The notes under the pieces: model-generated
The model's input: the letters and a program-made list of their open reading frames with translations, nothing else
Told to the model about the DNA's origin: nothing
The model's database searches: none
Part shown: positions 9,989 through 24,900 of the stretch, piece by piece
Numbering within the stretch: the stretch's first letter is position 1
How the letters are laid out: each line of letters begins with the position of its first letter
Translations under genes and position numbers: made by a program
Origin: Prinia subflava
Taxonomy: Eukaryota; Chordata; Aves; Passeriformes; Cisticolidae
Reading direction: 5' to 3'
NCBI RefSeq assembly: GCF_021018805.1
Contig: NC_086257.1
Coordinates: 13,946,693-14,010,692, forward strand
DNA: 64,000 nucleotides

Positions 9989-12900
9989 GTGAGTTGTACT
10001 TCTGTCTAGGTCTTTCTCAGCTTGAAGCAGAAGGTGGCACGTGTTCTACAATACAATGCTACAGACTGTAATTGAGTTATTGCTAGTTGGAGTGTTTCCT
10101 TGGCAGAAACACACAGTTAAAAGGGGATATAATATTTTTTTTAGCAGAAAGAAAATAAGGTTGGTTGTGTCCATTGGATTTAACCGGTTGTCCCCTCCAA
10201 CAGGGGATGATGGCTCAACAGATTATTTGTGGTGTTACAAATCTAGATGGAGGTGGTTTAATATGAGCTTGAGAGACGGGCCAGACTGGCATCCCCAACC
10301 ATTTGACAGCTAGATCTCCAGGGTCAGCTCCAGTTAGAGAACTGGAAACCCTGGCTTTTTCCAAAACATAAAAACACCTGTTGCATTTGCATAAATTACT
10401 GGCAAATGCAGTCTATTGAACTGCCAACACTATCTCAGAAGCTGGGATTCCTAAATACAGAACTACTATATTTCTTTCTAGAGTTTCCCAAGGAGAAATG
10501 TGTTTGCATGCCTTTTGTAACATCTGGAAATAAGTCCTAAGTTTAGGCAAAATCTCTGCTGTCCTGCATGGCACTGCTCTTAAATAGTAACGTCAGTGCA
10601 TGATTGAAGTGAATTCAGTGCTTCTGAGCTGCTTTGACATTACTGTGTGTTATGAGTCAGCTATTCACATGGATTCTATCCCTCTAATAGATTCTGCTGG
10701 AGATGTCAGATCCACAATGCAGCTGTACAACAGTTCTTAGGTATATCTGGTAAATGCAGTGCTTCTCAAAATTCCTGTGCTGCAGAGCCACTGGAGCACT
10801 GCTGTGAGTGCCTGCAGGATTTCAATTGCTTTGCTGTTGAAACACAGTTACAAATTGACACAACTGTTCACGTTCAGAAATCCTGGAGAAGTCTTCAAAA
10901 TCTCCTCACTGAGATTCTTGTTGTAGTGAAAAAGACTGTGTCATGTGCAAACATGGATACCTGTTATCTTGCAAAGAAAAATGTAGATTTTCAGATAGCT
11001 CCCTCAGCCATCCAGGGAAGGGGAGATGCCACATTTTGCGTAATGCAAACCCGGGGAATGCAGTAGAGAGTCACCCAGCAGCATCAACTGAGCACTGCGG
11101 GAAGCACAAGGCACTGGCTCCGAGGGTGGGGACTAATTAGCTCTGTGCAATGCAGAACCCGACGGGCTCCGCTGCCCGGTTACTAAAGCTGCTGGCAGCA
11201 CCCCGCTCCTGGCTCTAGCCCTGGTGCTGATGTGCCACTGCTCCCCAGCTCCAAACAGCTGCTGGGCTTGTGCCTCTGCTCCACCCTGCCCTGTCCTTCT
11301 AGGACTATAAACACCCTGTCGTGCTCTCACCACTATTAGTGCTGTCTCTGGCAATGCCAGAATTGAGCTGGAGCTAATTAGGTTTAAGTGGATTGTCTGG
11401 TGCTTTGTACAGTCACACTTTTGTACCCTGAATGTTCACTTCCAGCTATGCACTGCTGGGATACCCAGACTGTGCTTGTATGGAGCCAGTTATCCCAAGG
11501 ATGTTCTTGTTTCTCAGTATCATACCGAGCCCATGAGTCCTGAATCTAGTGCTTAGGGATCTGCACTGTGAATCTGAGGTTTTCCATGCACAGCTGCTGT
11601 GTGTGTCCAGTGTTGAGTCAGTCTTCACTATGAATCCAGAGCATCCAGCAGTTGCCATGCTCTCCATGCCTGCAGTGAGTATGTCCAGTGCTCATTCAGC
11701 TGGGGTTCCCAAATGGAAATTAAAGGACAGAGTCTTGTAAAGCACTTGAGTAGAAAATGCAATTAAAACTGTAGCCAAATTATGCTAAATTAGGCAGGAA
11801 TGCATGTTTGTTGCATAGATGTAAGAGAGAAAAAATTTATGAGACAGAGGAAGATATCCCTGAGGATGTATGAGGTACTGTAAGAGGATGAGAAAAAAGT
11901 AATGTCTCTATAGAAAAAGAACAGCTAATGTGTATATTTGTGTGAAAGGAAAAAAGAAAGCATGTACATCAGAGTAGCTGTGAAGAAAAAGAAGTCTCTC
12001 TTTAAGTAGAGTGAAGAAGGATATATGAAGTAAAGAGAATTACTTTTTTTAAATTCAAAGCCATGAAAAATATTTTTAATGTTATTTTCAACAGTCAGTT
12101 TAATCTACCTGAACCAAATTATTAACAAGCAGTTCTTGACTTCCCAAACAAGATCAGATCTTTTGGTCTAATAATGCAACAGCTGACACTGTACAAGTGC
12201 CAGTTCTTCCAGAGTGGAATAGTTCAAGTAATCTGAAAGCATGCAAGTAATTAAATTGAACTCTGGGTGTGCAATGTTCCCTGTGTTGAACCAGCTGTCC
12301 AATTTGCTGAGGAAAGTTGGGGAACTCTAATAAGAAGAAATGCTTTGAAGTTTTCTTCTGTATTTCCATTTCTTGGTACAGCTGAGGTGCTAGATGGTCC
12401 TGGATTTAAGAGTAATCACTCTGACTTAGGAAATCTAGCCTTATAGATCCTTGTATATCCTTGTGTATGTCTTTGGGATTATTTTAGAATTGCTGCAGAA
12501 CATTTGCTTGAATGAAAGTTCATTCTTCTACTATGCAGCTAAAACCTAGCAAAGTATATCCAGAGCATGAGATAAACTCTCCATAACCATCTGTAGTACC
12601 AGAAATATCTTAGTAGAGTGAGAGAACTCTGGACACAGCAGCTTGCCTCAGAGAGGGCTAATAGTATGATTCTCTTCAGAAAAATCTGCTTAAGATTTTA
12701 AGAAGTACCTTTACTGTGGAATACAAAGAGGAAGGAAAAACACAACTTTATGCTCTCTGCCAATTTGATGTTCTTCTCTACACAGCTTGGGAATAATCAT
12801 TCCCTTTGCACAAAACCTAAAGTGTGAAGCTTAAGTCTTGCAGTGCAAAAGATTGTGATAGACTTTGACTGGCTACTGCTTTGGGAAGGATTTGCCAGCA

Positions 12901-15900
12901 GCCTGTCTTAAGCATATGTTCCTCCATTGCTTGTGGCTGAAGGAATGGGAGAACTGCAGTCAGTCAGCTGGTGAACCCTAGCTTACTGCTCATCTTGGCA
13001 GCTGTCTGCCTCCTTTGAGGGAATTCTGAATTCTGAAGGGAATCTAATACAAGAATTTTATATACTTTGAATTTGAAAAATGTAAGTTTTAAAATGGAAA
13101 TAAAATCTGAAAGGTACAATCTTGTTGCTAATGGAACAATAGTGAATTTGGCTACGGGTTTCAGAGAGAACAGGAACAAACCTCTGATGAAACAAGTTCT
13201 GGTTGGTAAGAATGAGATTCATTCTTATTAAACTGCTTGTGAAACTTAGCCAGTCTTTCAAGTCTAATCCTATTATCTGTTGTTATAGCAACAGGTTGTT
13301 CATAATAAGGTACCTGGTGTTGAGGCTGCTAGAAATATGACCATTCACAACCACTGTTTAGGCTCCCTGATGGTAGCTATAGGCTTTGTTTTCACCAAAG
13401 AAAAAAGTGCCTGAATTTGTTTGACTTTTGCATTTAAATTCTGCTGTACAGATGACCTGGCAGTTAGAGGCAAGTTAGAATTTTTCTTTTAAACATAAGT
13501 AACAAAGACTTGCTGGACACTAGATTGATAAGCTCTTGAATGCTGTCTTTCTGTGATTGTAAAAGCAGCTAAGAGCCTTACTTGCCCACTGAGCAGGTCT
13601 GGCAGCTTTTTCTGTTCAATAATCCTGGCCCCTTCTTAGACCCTTCACTCACAAGTCAAACCATTTTGTTACAGTCACTCTTCTGACTGTTGTGAGTCTC
13701 AAGAGAAAAGGGATGTTAACAGATGAGCAAACAAAATTTTACTATACACTACAATTTATTAAAAATTATTCTATAGAGATGAGATGAACACTGCATACCG
13801 ACTTATTTTGTAGATGATGTTACCTCCTATGAGATAATGAGAAGCCCTTTGGAGTCTTACAGACAGCTAATCTTCAATTTATTTTCCACCATTTCCTAGT
13901 CTGGTGCACTCAAGAACCCAGATTATTTGACTGTGAGCTGTTTTGTACGCCAAATGCATTTATTGAACTCTAAAAACTTGTTCATGCCTCAGACAAGTTG
14001 TCAAGGTTCAAATCTGTATTCATCAGACCCTCTTCAAAAGAACCATGTCTGCACCACCACAGCGAAATGAAACACAGCAAAAGTTATTTCCTTAACAACA
14101 TAAAACTAACCTGACAGACATGCTCTCACTGCAGTCCTCTCAGCAGGACCTCTGCCAGCCTTGAAAGTATTGTTTGCCAGTGGACATTCATTTGTTTGGA
14201 GATCTTGGTAGCAGAAGCCGAGTGAATCCTAAATAAGCTTTAAGAATTTCCAAACCCTAATTACTATAAGTTGTTCAAGTGGTTAAACAAAACTGCGCCA
14301 TGTGTTTGCCTGGTTCCTCCCTTCTTCATGTGCATTGTGTATACCTCTGTCAAGGGTCTAACATTCACCTTTTTTTGTGGAAGATAATAGTTTTGAGAAT
14401 TCTTCTAAAGAATTTCATTTTGACTTATCTGATGAGTGAGAAGGTTCTGCTTCAACAAGGAGTTATTCATGTTTCAATTTTTTTTTATGAATGCAGCATT
14501 CATTGCTATAATCCCTCCAGCTGAAAGCACAGGGCCAGAAAAATCTCCTCAACCTAACAGAACATCCTGTACTGAAGTTAAGCTTGAAAGGTTCTGGCTC
14601 AGGGAACTTTGGCACAAGTCAGATTTGGAGCTCAGTCTATTTCCCTACCTAGCTTTACTTCTCAGTGACGTGGCCCAGGTGATCTGCTCTAGACATTTAC
14701 AAACGGTGGGAAATTATTTGCTTTGGCAATAGATTCCTTCATGGACATCTAGATGTATCAGGTAACATCTGATGTTTATTCTTTCCCAGCTTACTCCTTG
14801 TAGAACTCCTGAATAGCCAAATTCAGAAATGTCACACTCATCAAGGTATGAACCAACAAGCCTGAACCAATATTTCTGTTTATATGGCAAATCATGCCCT
14901 TGAAAGGTCAGAACAGCTCAATGGTGTCCTTCTATCTATCTGTCTCTCTATCTGTCTCCAAAGTCCCCTGTGAGAAGCGGCAAGATCCAGCACACAGCAT
15001 AATGGATGTCTTAAAGAGCATGGTCTTTTCTTCCAAGATGAGCTGTTTTCCTTGTCTGCCTCTCTTCTGTATTTCAAGATTAGGAATACCGATGCATGCT
15101 TGGTTCTGGGGAGTGTCTTGGAATCTATGGATTCAAATCACTTTTTGAATTGAAACTACTCTGGAAAAAATGGCCTTAAAACTTATGCTGGCATAGGGAG
15201 ACTCAGATACATATTTTCATATATTGATGCATGGTTTCCTAGGCAAAAATACAGAGAAATACAGAGTTTGCTCTAGTTTTGTGGTTATGTTGTTGTATCA
15301 GGCTTGGGAAATGATTGAACATTTCAGTGGAGAAGAACACTGCCAACAGGAGATGATCCCACATGACTGCCAATCATATGCATAGCATCCACCCTCTCTC
15401 TTTTTAATTCTACTAGTACAGCCTTGCTGACTTCGCAGACATTGGGTGTAAGGCACAAAAACTGAAAATTAAAGGAGTGATTCATGGGCAGAAGCAAGAT
15501 GCACATGGCAGCAATCCTGTTCATCCCCACCCTGATATTCATGCCCATCCCAATTTGAAAATACTGTTCCAGTTATTCCAGGTACAACCATATGCTGAAG
15601 GAAGTCCGAAGGCGTGTTCTTTTAACAGGTCTTCCCTTAGGCATCTCTGTCTTCTTGGGAGATCATTTGTCTTGCTGACAAGCTGTGAAGACTGGATCCA
15701 AGCATCTAGATCCTGCTAGTAAGCAATTGCTGTGAAGAATAAATTCCCATTGTCCTATGTATTATTCTGTATGCTGGTGCTGACACTATTTCTTTAACCT
15801 TTTTGTTAAGGTTACAGCTAGAGAGAGTTGAATGGAGACACTTTACCTGTTTATAGGAGCATGGGAATATTAATTGCACATGACTGCCACACCGAATACC

Positions 15901-18900
15901 TCCTAGCAAGCTTGCCTGTCTGCTGTCCTCCATGGGCTTCCTTCTATCTGGTGCAGAGTTACTTTATTCTCTTGGTCTGCTCAGACATTATAGACGCCTT
16001 TGAAAATACTGTGTGTGTATCTCACAGGTTGTATAACCAGGTCCTGTGCAGTGCAGGCCACTCTCCTGTGTTGTTTACCTTACTTCACAGTTGCCAACTT
16101 CTTCCCCTTAGAATTCTCTTGGAGATTGCTTAGGATGACAGAGTGTGTCTTTTGGAGAATGCTACAGAGCAGGTGTGCCGAGGCAATGTGTGGAACCACT
16201 GGGCAGGGCCTGCATTTCACATAACAAGCAAAGACACCAGCACAGAACCAGGAATTATGCATTAGTCATCCTTAAAATTGCATTGCCTTTTCTTCTCACC
16301 TTATAAAAGAATCTTGCAATATCTGCGGCTGCAGATATCTGATCCTCAGAAGCAGATTGCACGGTTGCTGCAGATATACTCAGAAGAAGGGAACTGAGGA
16401 ACCTTAACCCTTATGTTAGCAAATTCTCCTGGTCATCTGAGGTAATTGCAGCTGTGGAATCTCCCATCTTATCTTAGGCTGCATCTCCTCTATAAATTTA
16501 CTGTATACATTTCATTTCATGTTGACTAAGTCCCTGCTGGCAGTACTGAGAAGAAATTTGGCCACAGTACCAAGACTTGCAGCTCTTGAAATGTAATGTT
16601 GACAGACATCTCTTTGATGTTTTGGGCAAGTCACCTTGCCTCACTGTAACAATTTCCCCAGCTTTAAAAATGGAATAATAATACCTACTCATACAACTAA
16701 AATGAGCAGCTTCCTTTGGCCCTCTGAACATGTAAAGCATTATGCAAGTGTTCATTAGATGGTCTTACTAACAGTTATTATTATTATTAATAGCAACTAT
16801 TAATTATTAATTATCAATAAAAATTATTATATGTTAGGCCAATGGCACATTGAGAAGCTTCAAAATCCCCATACTGGAGTTGTCATGGAAGAGGGCAACA
16901 ACTGCAAAAGCTGTGTCTGTGCCAGGTTGTGCACAGCAGCCCCAGCTGGTGCAGGCACACAGTGTCATTCAGGACCAAGCAGGGAGACTGGCTGAGTCTC
17001 TGAAGTGTAGGTGCATTCGTGCAGATCATTGCTAGAGCAGGGAGCAGCCCTTCTAGTGCAGCAGCTCTGCACTGATCACTCACCATCCCCTGGTGCAGAT
17101 TTACTTAAGCTCTGCAGCTGTCTGACCCTTAAAAATGCTAACTGTCAAATCTGAATTCCTGACTCACAACGAAGGTTTGAATCTCTATATTTTGTTATCA
17201 TTCCTCCTCATGCAGACACAAAACAGTGTCTCATGCAGAGTTTCACAACTAGATAAAAATAATGGTCAGATCTGGAGTTTGAAGGTGGATGGACAGTTCT
17301 GTTGAAGATGCAAATTTTTGGTAATCATGTTTAAGATATGTAAAGCAGCCAAATACAAGTTCTCTGGCTTGTTTTTCATAGTACCATACCTAACACTACC
17401 TGTGGGATATATATGACAGGAAAGTATAGTATTCCAGGCATTTCTTTAGGATAAATAGTAACAAATTTTCTCTTTTCTTTGCTGTACAGGACATATTTGG
17501 CTACAAAACTCAAGGCTGCCGAAAGGCCTTGTGCATTGCTGGATACATCTTGTCCTGTGGGGCTCTGAGGCTGCTGCTTTACTGGAAGCCAGAGTGGGAT
17601 GTGTGGCTGAACTGCATCCGATGCAGCTTGGAAGAAGCAGATATTGTTCTTCTTAGAACAACGGTAGGTGCCTACTTTAATCTTTTAGTCTCTAGTAGGT
17701 AGCTATTTGAAAGGTGAGTTAACTGTAAGGTATCCAGCTAGCTGAAATCTCTTACATTGTTGGTTTTCCTGCAATAATATCTTATGTGTACCACTGTTGA
17801 TCTAAAGAATTTCAAAGTACTCCATAAATTATGTGTACGATGATGATGGAGGGTAACAGCTGATCAGACAAGGTGAGAGACACTGGGGTGATAAAACCCA
17901 TAATATCTGTGGTTCCAAACTTATTTATTCTCAGTCCTTCCTCCTCCCTTCTACCATCCCTGTACTTTCTACATGGTAGCCTTGTGCTCCAGGTTCTAAA
18001 GCATCTGTTTGTTTGGCAGTATCCAGCAGATCCCGTTTCCCTCACTTGACCGTTCTGGTGAAGATGTCTCTCTCTGCCAAAAATTTAACTACTATCTAAT
18101 TTAATCAAATTAAAGATTTGTCTAGCAGTGTCCCCAGCAGTGTCCAAGTGTGTCATGAGGGATCAGTACACACAAGAGGCCAAGCCTACTCTGCTTGTTT
18201 TCTTGGCTGGGTTTCCATTTTCCATCAGCCCTGCCCCATGTCCAAGAAGCTTGCAATCCTACAGTTAATGCTTTCAGATGTGGTATATTTTGCTAGTAAT
18301 TTCCTGATACAGCTGTCTATCTGTTGAGGACTGTGCTGTAGCACTCCAACATATGGAAATCGTGGTTTTTTTTCATGGAAGGAACCGCAACACTAAAGAA
18401 GCAACCTGAGACTTGGGTCTGAATCCCAGCTGAGCCTGAAACTCCAGGAGCTGGCAGGGTTGGTTTACTTCCAGAAATGTGATTTGTTCTGCTTCAAAGA
18501 TTCCTAAACAATGGCATCTTCAATGTTTGCAATTGCAAAATGGATCACTTATTGCCTCTGTGTTTGAGCTGCTTTCTTAAATGCGCAGAGCAGCTTGCAG
18601 TTAAAATCCCAGGTTTTGAAAACCACAGATCTGCCTATTGAATACTTTATAATGAAACAATCTGCATCCTAATAGTTTAGAGTGTGTTTTTTCTTTTATT
18701 AAAAACATCATTTTAGGCTTAATATCCCTTTTTAATCTTCAATTCAGTTTGCATTTTTAATTACCTATTCTTGTGTGCAATTTTAAAAAGATGTGCCATG
18801 CCAAGCACTTTTGAAACAAATGAGTTTTTAAATGATCCTTTGTGTAATTAAACAGGAATTGAATCATACTGTATGTTCTTGTTATCAAGAAGCTTTCTCA

Positions 18901-21900
18901 AATATGCTCTGGGTGTTTGAAAATTTAAGATTTCCTTCATGTTTCTTTGTGTTAAAATGACAGTTTTGTTTTGTTTTGCTACATTCTGATTATATCAGTT
19001 CTCAAATGTGATGGCTACTGCTAATGAGGATACAAGTAATTTCATCAGCTTGATTCTTGGAATTATCTTTTGCTTCACATAAAACCTTAATTCTTAAGTC
19101 ATCATTATCTCTGCATTTGCAATATAAAAGCCTATTAACTCACTTTTGTTATTAAATTTTAATTCACTTTAGTTCAAATGATGAGCACCTGTGTTATTCA
19201 CTGGTTCCCATCTCAAGCTGCATCCCAATGTCTACTGATTCTGAAATCTAAATTAAATATATCAGAAAATAAATGTTATTCTACTCAAAAGACCAGTTTA
19301 AGAAGAAAAGCAAATAAGATATGTAAATATGTAAACATTGTTAAAGTTCTTTTTTTAAACACTTAAATTATTCCAAAGCACTCATATCTTGTACAAAAAT
19401 CTTTTTTACTCTTCCCTTTTGAAATTAAAGTTTCATAGCTGTAAAACTGCTCACACACAGGATGTAAGTCAGTCTCATAGCTGGCCCTAAGGCAGGTAGT
19501 TCAGTGTTTGGGACTGCAACTTAGCATGAGGCTACTCACTACAGTAGTTGCTGTAATCTCTCAAGACTACCAACACTTGTCAGGCAGTGCTAATGTTCAA
19601 CTTACTTTATAAAAATGGGAAGGTCATGAACTCAGTTTGTGGTAAAAGCTTGTCTAAAGTGCCATAAGTGCTGGCACACATTCTTAACACAATGAAGTGT
19701 TAACTCAAGAGTGACTATAAAGGTGCTGGCACTAAACATCCATTTTGCAGCACAGTGCTGTGTTTCTTTTGATCTTCCCTTTACAGCACGGTCACTGCAT
19801 CTCAGATTGTCCTGTGCTGTTTGCCTGTCCTAGATCTTGACCTGGGTGTTCACATTCCATCCTTATCAGCCAAACACCAGACCTGTGGTCACTGAAGTAT
19901 TTGCAGTACTCATATTTTGACAGGACAGTGGTTCTGTTCCTATTCTAATGATTTTTTCTCTAAGTCACAGGAGTTGGGAGGCTTCTGTTGGTTAATCCTT
20001 AAAAAAAGCCAGAGCAGTGCTCTAGAAAGGCTACTGTAATCATTGATACCAAGGTGAAAGTGAGTTTGGTCTGTGTTTGGGGCAAATTGTGACATTTCTC
20101 TTCTATACTCACTCAGGATGATTTTCGGATTTATTCTCGTAAGCCTGTGACATGGATCTCTGTGTCTGCATTTATCAAAAGTAGATCAGATTATTCAGCC
20201 ACTGAGGAGGACTCAATCTTCAGCAAAGCCATAATGAAGCCAAATTTGCAAGTAAGTAAAGTATTTCCTGCAGCATCTGGGAGATGATGGCAAATCTCAG
20301 CCCTGCTTCATGGAGTGAAAGTGACCCATGAAACACATCCAGCTAAGAGTTTTGCAGCTTGAGGAACATGAGCTGTGGAAAAAGAAGAGAACTGTACTCA
20401 ATGGTAATGGCCTCTGTAAAAATCCTCTCTTTTTATGAGGGAGGTTATGAAATGAGAATTCTCATTATTTGTGACAGAAAACCTGTGTTGTAAATAAGAG
20501 AGCTTCAGGAGACTGGGGTGGCAGTGGAGAATCAGAGTTCCAAATACAAAAAATCATTCCTGCCATAGGAATCAGGGAATTTAGGGGTGACTGTGTGTCT
20601 GAAAGGAGACTGTGCAGAACTGAATGCAGCTGCCCCAGAAACATGGAAACAGGGATGAATGCAGCTGATGGGGAATAAAACAGAAAAATGCCTGAGCTAC
20701 ATCAGTATTTCCAGAAATGTTTCATCAACACATTTTGCTTCCTTGCCTTTGTATCCACCAATTTGTTCTTTAAAGTACATTTTCTGGAATCAGGTTAACA
20801 GGAGTCACTGTAACTGTTCTTGCAAAAATGTATCCTCATGTCTGCTAGTTCCATAGATTTGAATCCTAGTGAGACACTGGGGAGAGGGTAGATGATGGAT
20901 TGATACAAGCAGATCTCCATGTCCCTCATGAGCTAAGTAAATGTAATTATCCCATGTCTAAAACATGTACCAGACAGTTCAGTTATGTGCCTTGCTTGGC
21001 ATTACATGTTAAGTTTGTGTGAGCAATAGGAATGCAAATGACACATGTGCTAATATCTGGCTCTTGATTATAGATACTAGAGCACTGCACTGAGGAATTC
21101 AGAAAAGAACTATTTTCCCTTTCAGGAAATAAATTTCTAAGTTAATAGAATTTCTTTTTTATATCTACAACAATTTTCAGTACATATTTTCAATATAAAC
21201 CCAACTTTAGCTGAGCAAAGCTGTTACTGTTTCTGCTGTGGACATATATAATGTACCTAGGAGAGTTTAGTGCCAACTAGTTTAATTAACTGGCACAATA
21301 TGAAGAAAAAAAGCCAAATATAGCCTCAAATAATAGGCCCTTTGAACACCACTTTCATATCAGTCAAAACATCTAGATAGAAAAGCAGATTTCAAAAGCA
21401 GCAAAGAGAGTACAGTTTAATCCTTCCCTAGCAACTCAAAAGCCCCTACTTACAAGTCAATAAATAGTAAGGTGGGTTTTGCCATTTAAGCTACCTAAGT
21501 TCATAGAGTTGTGTGTAGTGCCCAAGAGCTGCCCAAGGACCTCTTTCAACAGGGAGCTGAGTCCCTTTCTTCCCACTCCAGTTTTTAGCATTGCAGATAT
21601 TGCAGCTCCTATTGCATAAAATGCTAACTTCAGACCTCTTGTTAAGTTAATGACTGTGGTTACAGCTCCATTTTGAGTCAGTGGATGAGCTGAGTCTAGA
21701 TTTCATTGGCCTATAATAATGCTTATTGTGCTGGGCAGGGAGAGTTCCCTGGAGCTGATTTCTTTATCACTCGTGTGTACAGGTGTATAGCCCTGCCTTC
21801 TGCCAGCTGATAGGAAGTGCCATTATCTCTAATAGGCTTTGTTATTGTTGTGCAGGACAGGACAGACTCCTCTTGCAAGTTAAAAATGACAGCATGTGTT

Positions 21901-24900
21901 CCTAATGGATAACTGCTCTGCAAGGGCTTAGCATTGGCAGTGACTCAATATCCTGGGATGGCGTTTCTTGTCTGTTGACACATCTGTTTAGCTGAAGAAC
22001 TCAGCACTATGCTTGGAAACAGCCCAAAGCCCCCTGCTTTCTCCAGAGCCAGACAGAAGACAAGGGACTTGTTGGCTGAAGACAGGCTTTTTCAGCTGCC
22101 TGTGTACCCACCATAGCATCAGTGATCTCTTACATTCATTCTGTGAGATCAGAGTAAAGATTATTCCTTTCTTCACAAAGAGCACTGCTTTGTACTTGCT
22201 TGACCTAAAGATCTGTAAAGCTTATTGGAACCTGCACTGAGCTGGGGATCCCCATCTGTAATTCAACTAGGGAGTCAATGTATGCAATCCTGTCTTCTCT
22301 CCCTCCTTGCCCCCACAAAATTTCCTTTATCTGTACTTGACCCCAGTGAGATGCCTAGATGAGCTCTGTGAGCAAGTCTCAGAGTATGTTTGTTTGTTGT
22401 GTTGCATGTATTGTTGTCCTTGTTTTGTTTTCTAGGTGAAAACTATCCAAGTACAAAAAATCCGCTATGTCTGGAATATCTATGCAAAACAGTTCCAGAA
22501 AGTTGGGTGAGTTCACTGCAGTGGTTGCACAAGTCTCTGAGGAAGTCAAGTGTCTTTGTGAACAATGTCCTAAGGAAAACACTTCCTTTCTATTTTAGAG
22601 TCCTGGAAGACCACTACACTTGCTCAGCTATACATGATAAATTTGGTTCTGGTCTCACCTGCAATGAACAGAATGTCAGGTACACATTTTAAAACATGAA
22701 CGCTCAACATATGGATTTCAAAGAGATGTAAATTCCTTCTGTTGGGGCACTTCCCAGGAATTTTTGTGTATTTATTGATATGCACATAATTTTAGATGAA
22801 ACAGTCATGCATTGAAATGTTGAATGAAAAAGGCTAGAGAATGCTGTTTATTCCTTGTCAAATTTTTTGAAGTGTCTCAGTATTCATCACTGTTATTGTT
22901 CTCAATCAGGAAAGAACTGTGTCCTGTAACTAAATTTAAGCAGTTTTTATTTGGAGCAAGAGAAAGTCTCTGTGAAAGAGTGCAGATAAGTTGTGTATTT
23001 GCTTCTACACTGGGGCTCCAAATTGACTAGTTCTGGTCATTGAACTTATTCTTATAAACTACTGTATCATTAAGCAAGTTACAGAACATGTATTTATGGA
23101 ATTGCTAAATAGAGAAATAATCTTCAGTTGATTGAATACTGAAAATCCAGCTCCTGACCTTAGCTCATGTCAAATCTTACATTCCAATCACTCTTAACTT
23201 TTTGCAAAATTATTTGGGTTTGGATCATTTAGTTTTGGATGCAGAATTCCTTTGTTTATGGTGTCTCAAAGTAATTTTTGTGTGATGGAAATGTTTGCCT
23301 AATTGGTTGTGTTACACCTCTTGTCTGCATAAGTAAATGCCACTGCTACAGGCATCTTTTCTGACATAAGCGCTGTAGGGACATTTAAATTTTTTTGTCT
23401 TGAAGAAATATCCTCCCAGCCTTTAAACTGGGATCAGAAGAAGCTCTCAGAACTATTGAAATCTGCATGTTCTTGAGCTAGTGACATTGTCATTATTTTA
23501 TCTGTGAGTGATGTATCTTTGTCCCATACAGGAGAGTTATATGTGGGCCAAACACTATTGATGTTCCAGTGATCCCTATTTGGAAACTACTCCTCAAAGA
23601 GGTTAAGCATTTCTGTTGTTTTTATTCTAAACTGCTTGGGAGGCCATGTGTGCATATAATTGATTCTACATCTGATTTAACTTCCTATTACTCACTCTTC
23701 TTGCACATTTCTTTTGCAAATCCTGATGGGAAGGTATTCCATGAAATCATCATAAATCCATTCATTCTCCCTTGTTCCCTATCCTCCATGCCTGTTTGGT
23801 ATTTCTATGTATCTGTGTCCTGGGAGCCCATTCTATTTACCTTCTGAGGGCCACTGAAGGTTTCCAAGCTGCACTGGAAATTAAACCTTCCAGACAAGGG
23901 GCTGTCTCTTAATCAACAGAGGTTAAGTAAACAGCAGTACCTGGTACATGCCTACAGCTGCAGAGAGACTCAATGAGCTCATGATTTTGGGCATAGCACC
24001 ACACAAAGCACCAGTATCTCCTTCAGACAGGAACTGCCTATATGTGGCTGAAACAGGGTGTTTGTGGCTGTGTGCTTATGGTATATGAGCTCCATGCTCA
24101 CAGCACAATCTGCTCTTCTTTCACCTTTGTTGCTTTTCTTGCAAGAACAAAACACGGATTAGGCAGAGTCATTCACGTCCCAAATAATATCCTATTGGTC
24201 TATATTATTTGGCCTTTCTGTCAGATGAAGATGGTCTGATCTGATTAAAGTGACTGCTAAAATAATCACAAAGGGGTCAGAAGTCACAATACTTGAAGTC
24301 TCTTAGTTCAAACCTTTCCCAACAGGTTGGACTGTCTAGGTATATGGGGGCCATTTAAATGTGGCCAGCTCTTTACTGTTGCTGTTTCTCCAAACAGGTC
24401 CTAAATCCATTTTACGTGTTCCAGCTTTTCAGTGTGTGTCTGTGGTTTGCTGAAGATTACATGGAGTATGCCACTGCCATCATAATCATGTCTCTCCTCT
24501 CAATATTTTTGACTGTATATGATCTTAGAAAGGTGAGACACCTCACGTTTTTCACAAGGCAGATTTACCTCTAATGTCTGGGAAAGGCCAGCATGTTACA
24601 ACTTGCACACAGTGCTGTGAGCCTTACTCAGAGGTTTAGTCTTGTGGCATTGTATAGTAGCAGGTGCAATGGCCTGGTCTAGTCATCATAATCTCTGTGT
24701 GGTACCTTATCCACATCCTCCCTTCCCCATTCCAGTGCTTCACTTTGTAACATTTTGTTATGCTCTCAGTAATTAGGGTGGGGAATTTTTTTCTCTGTGT
24801 GGTTGTACAGTTCCTGGTAGAGCCGGAACTCAGTTTCTGAAGGCTCTCATAACTACAAATGACAGAAGGAAATAATTGTTAATGGACAAATTGCATCATG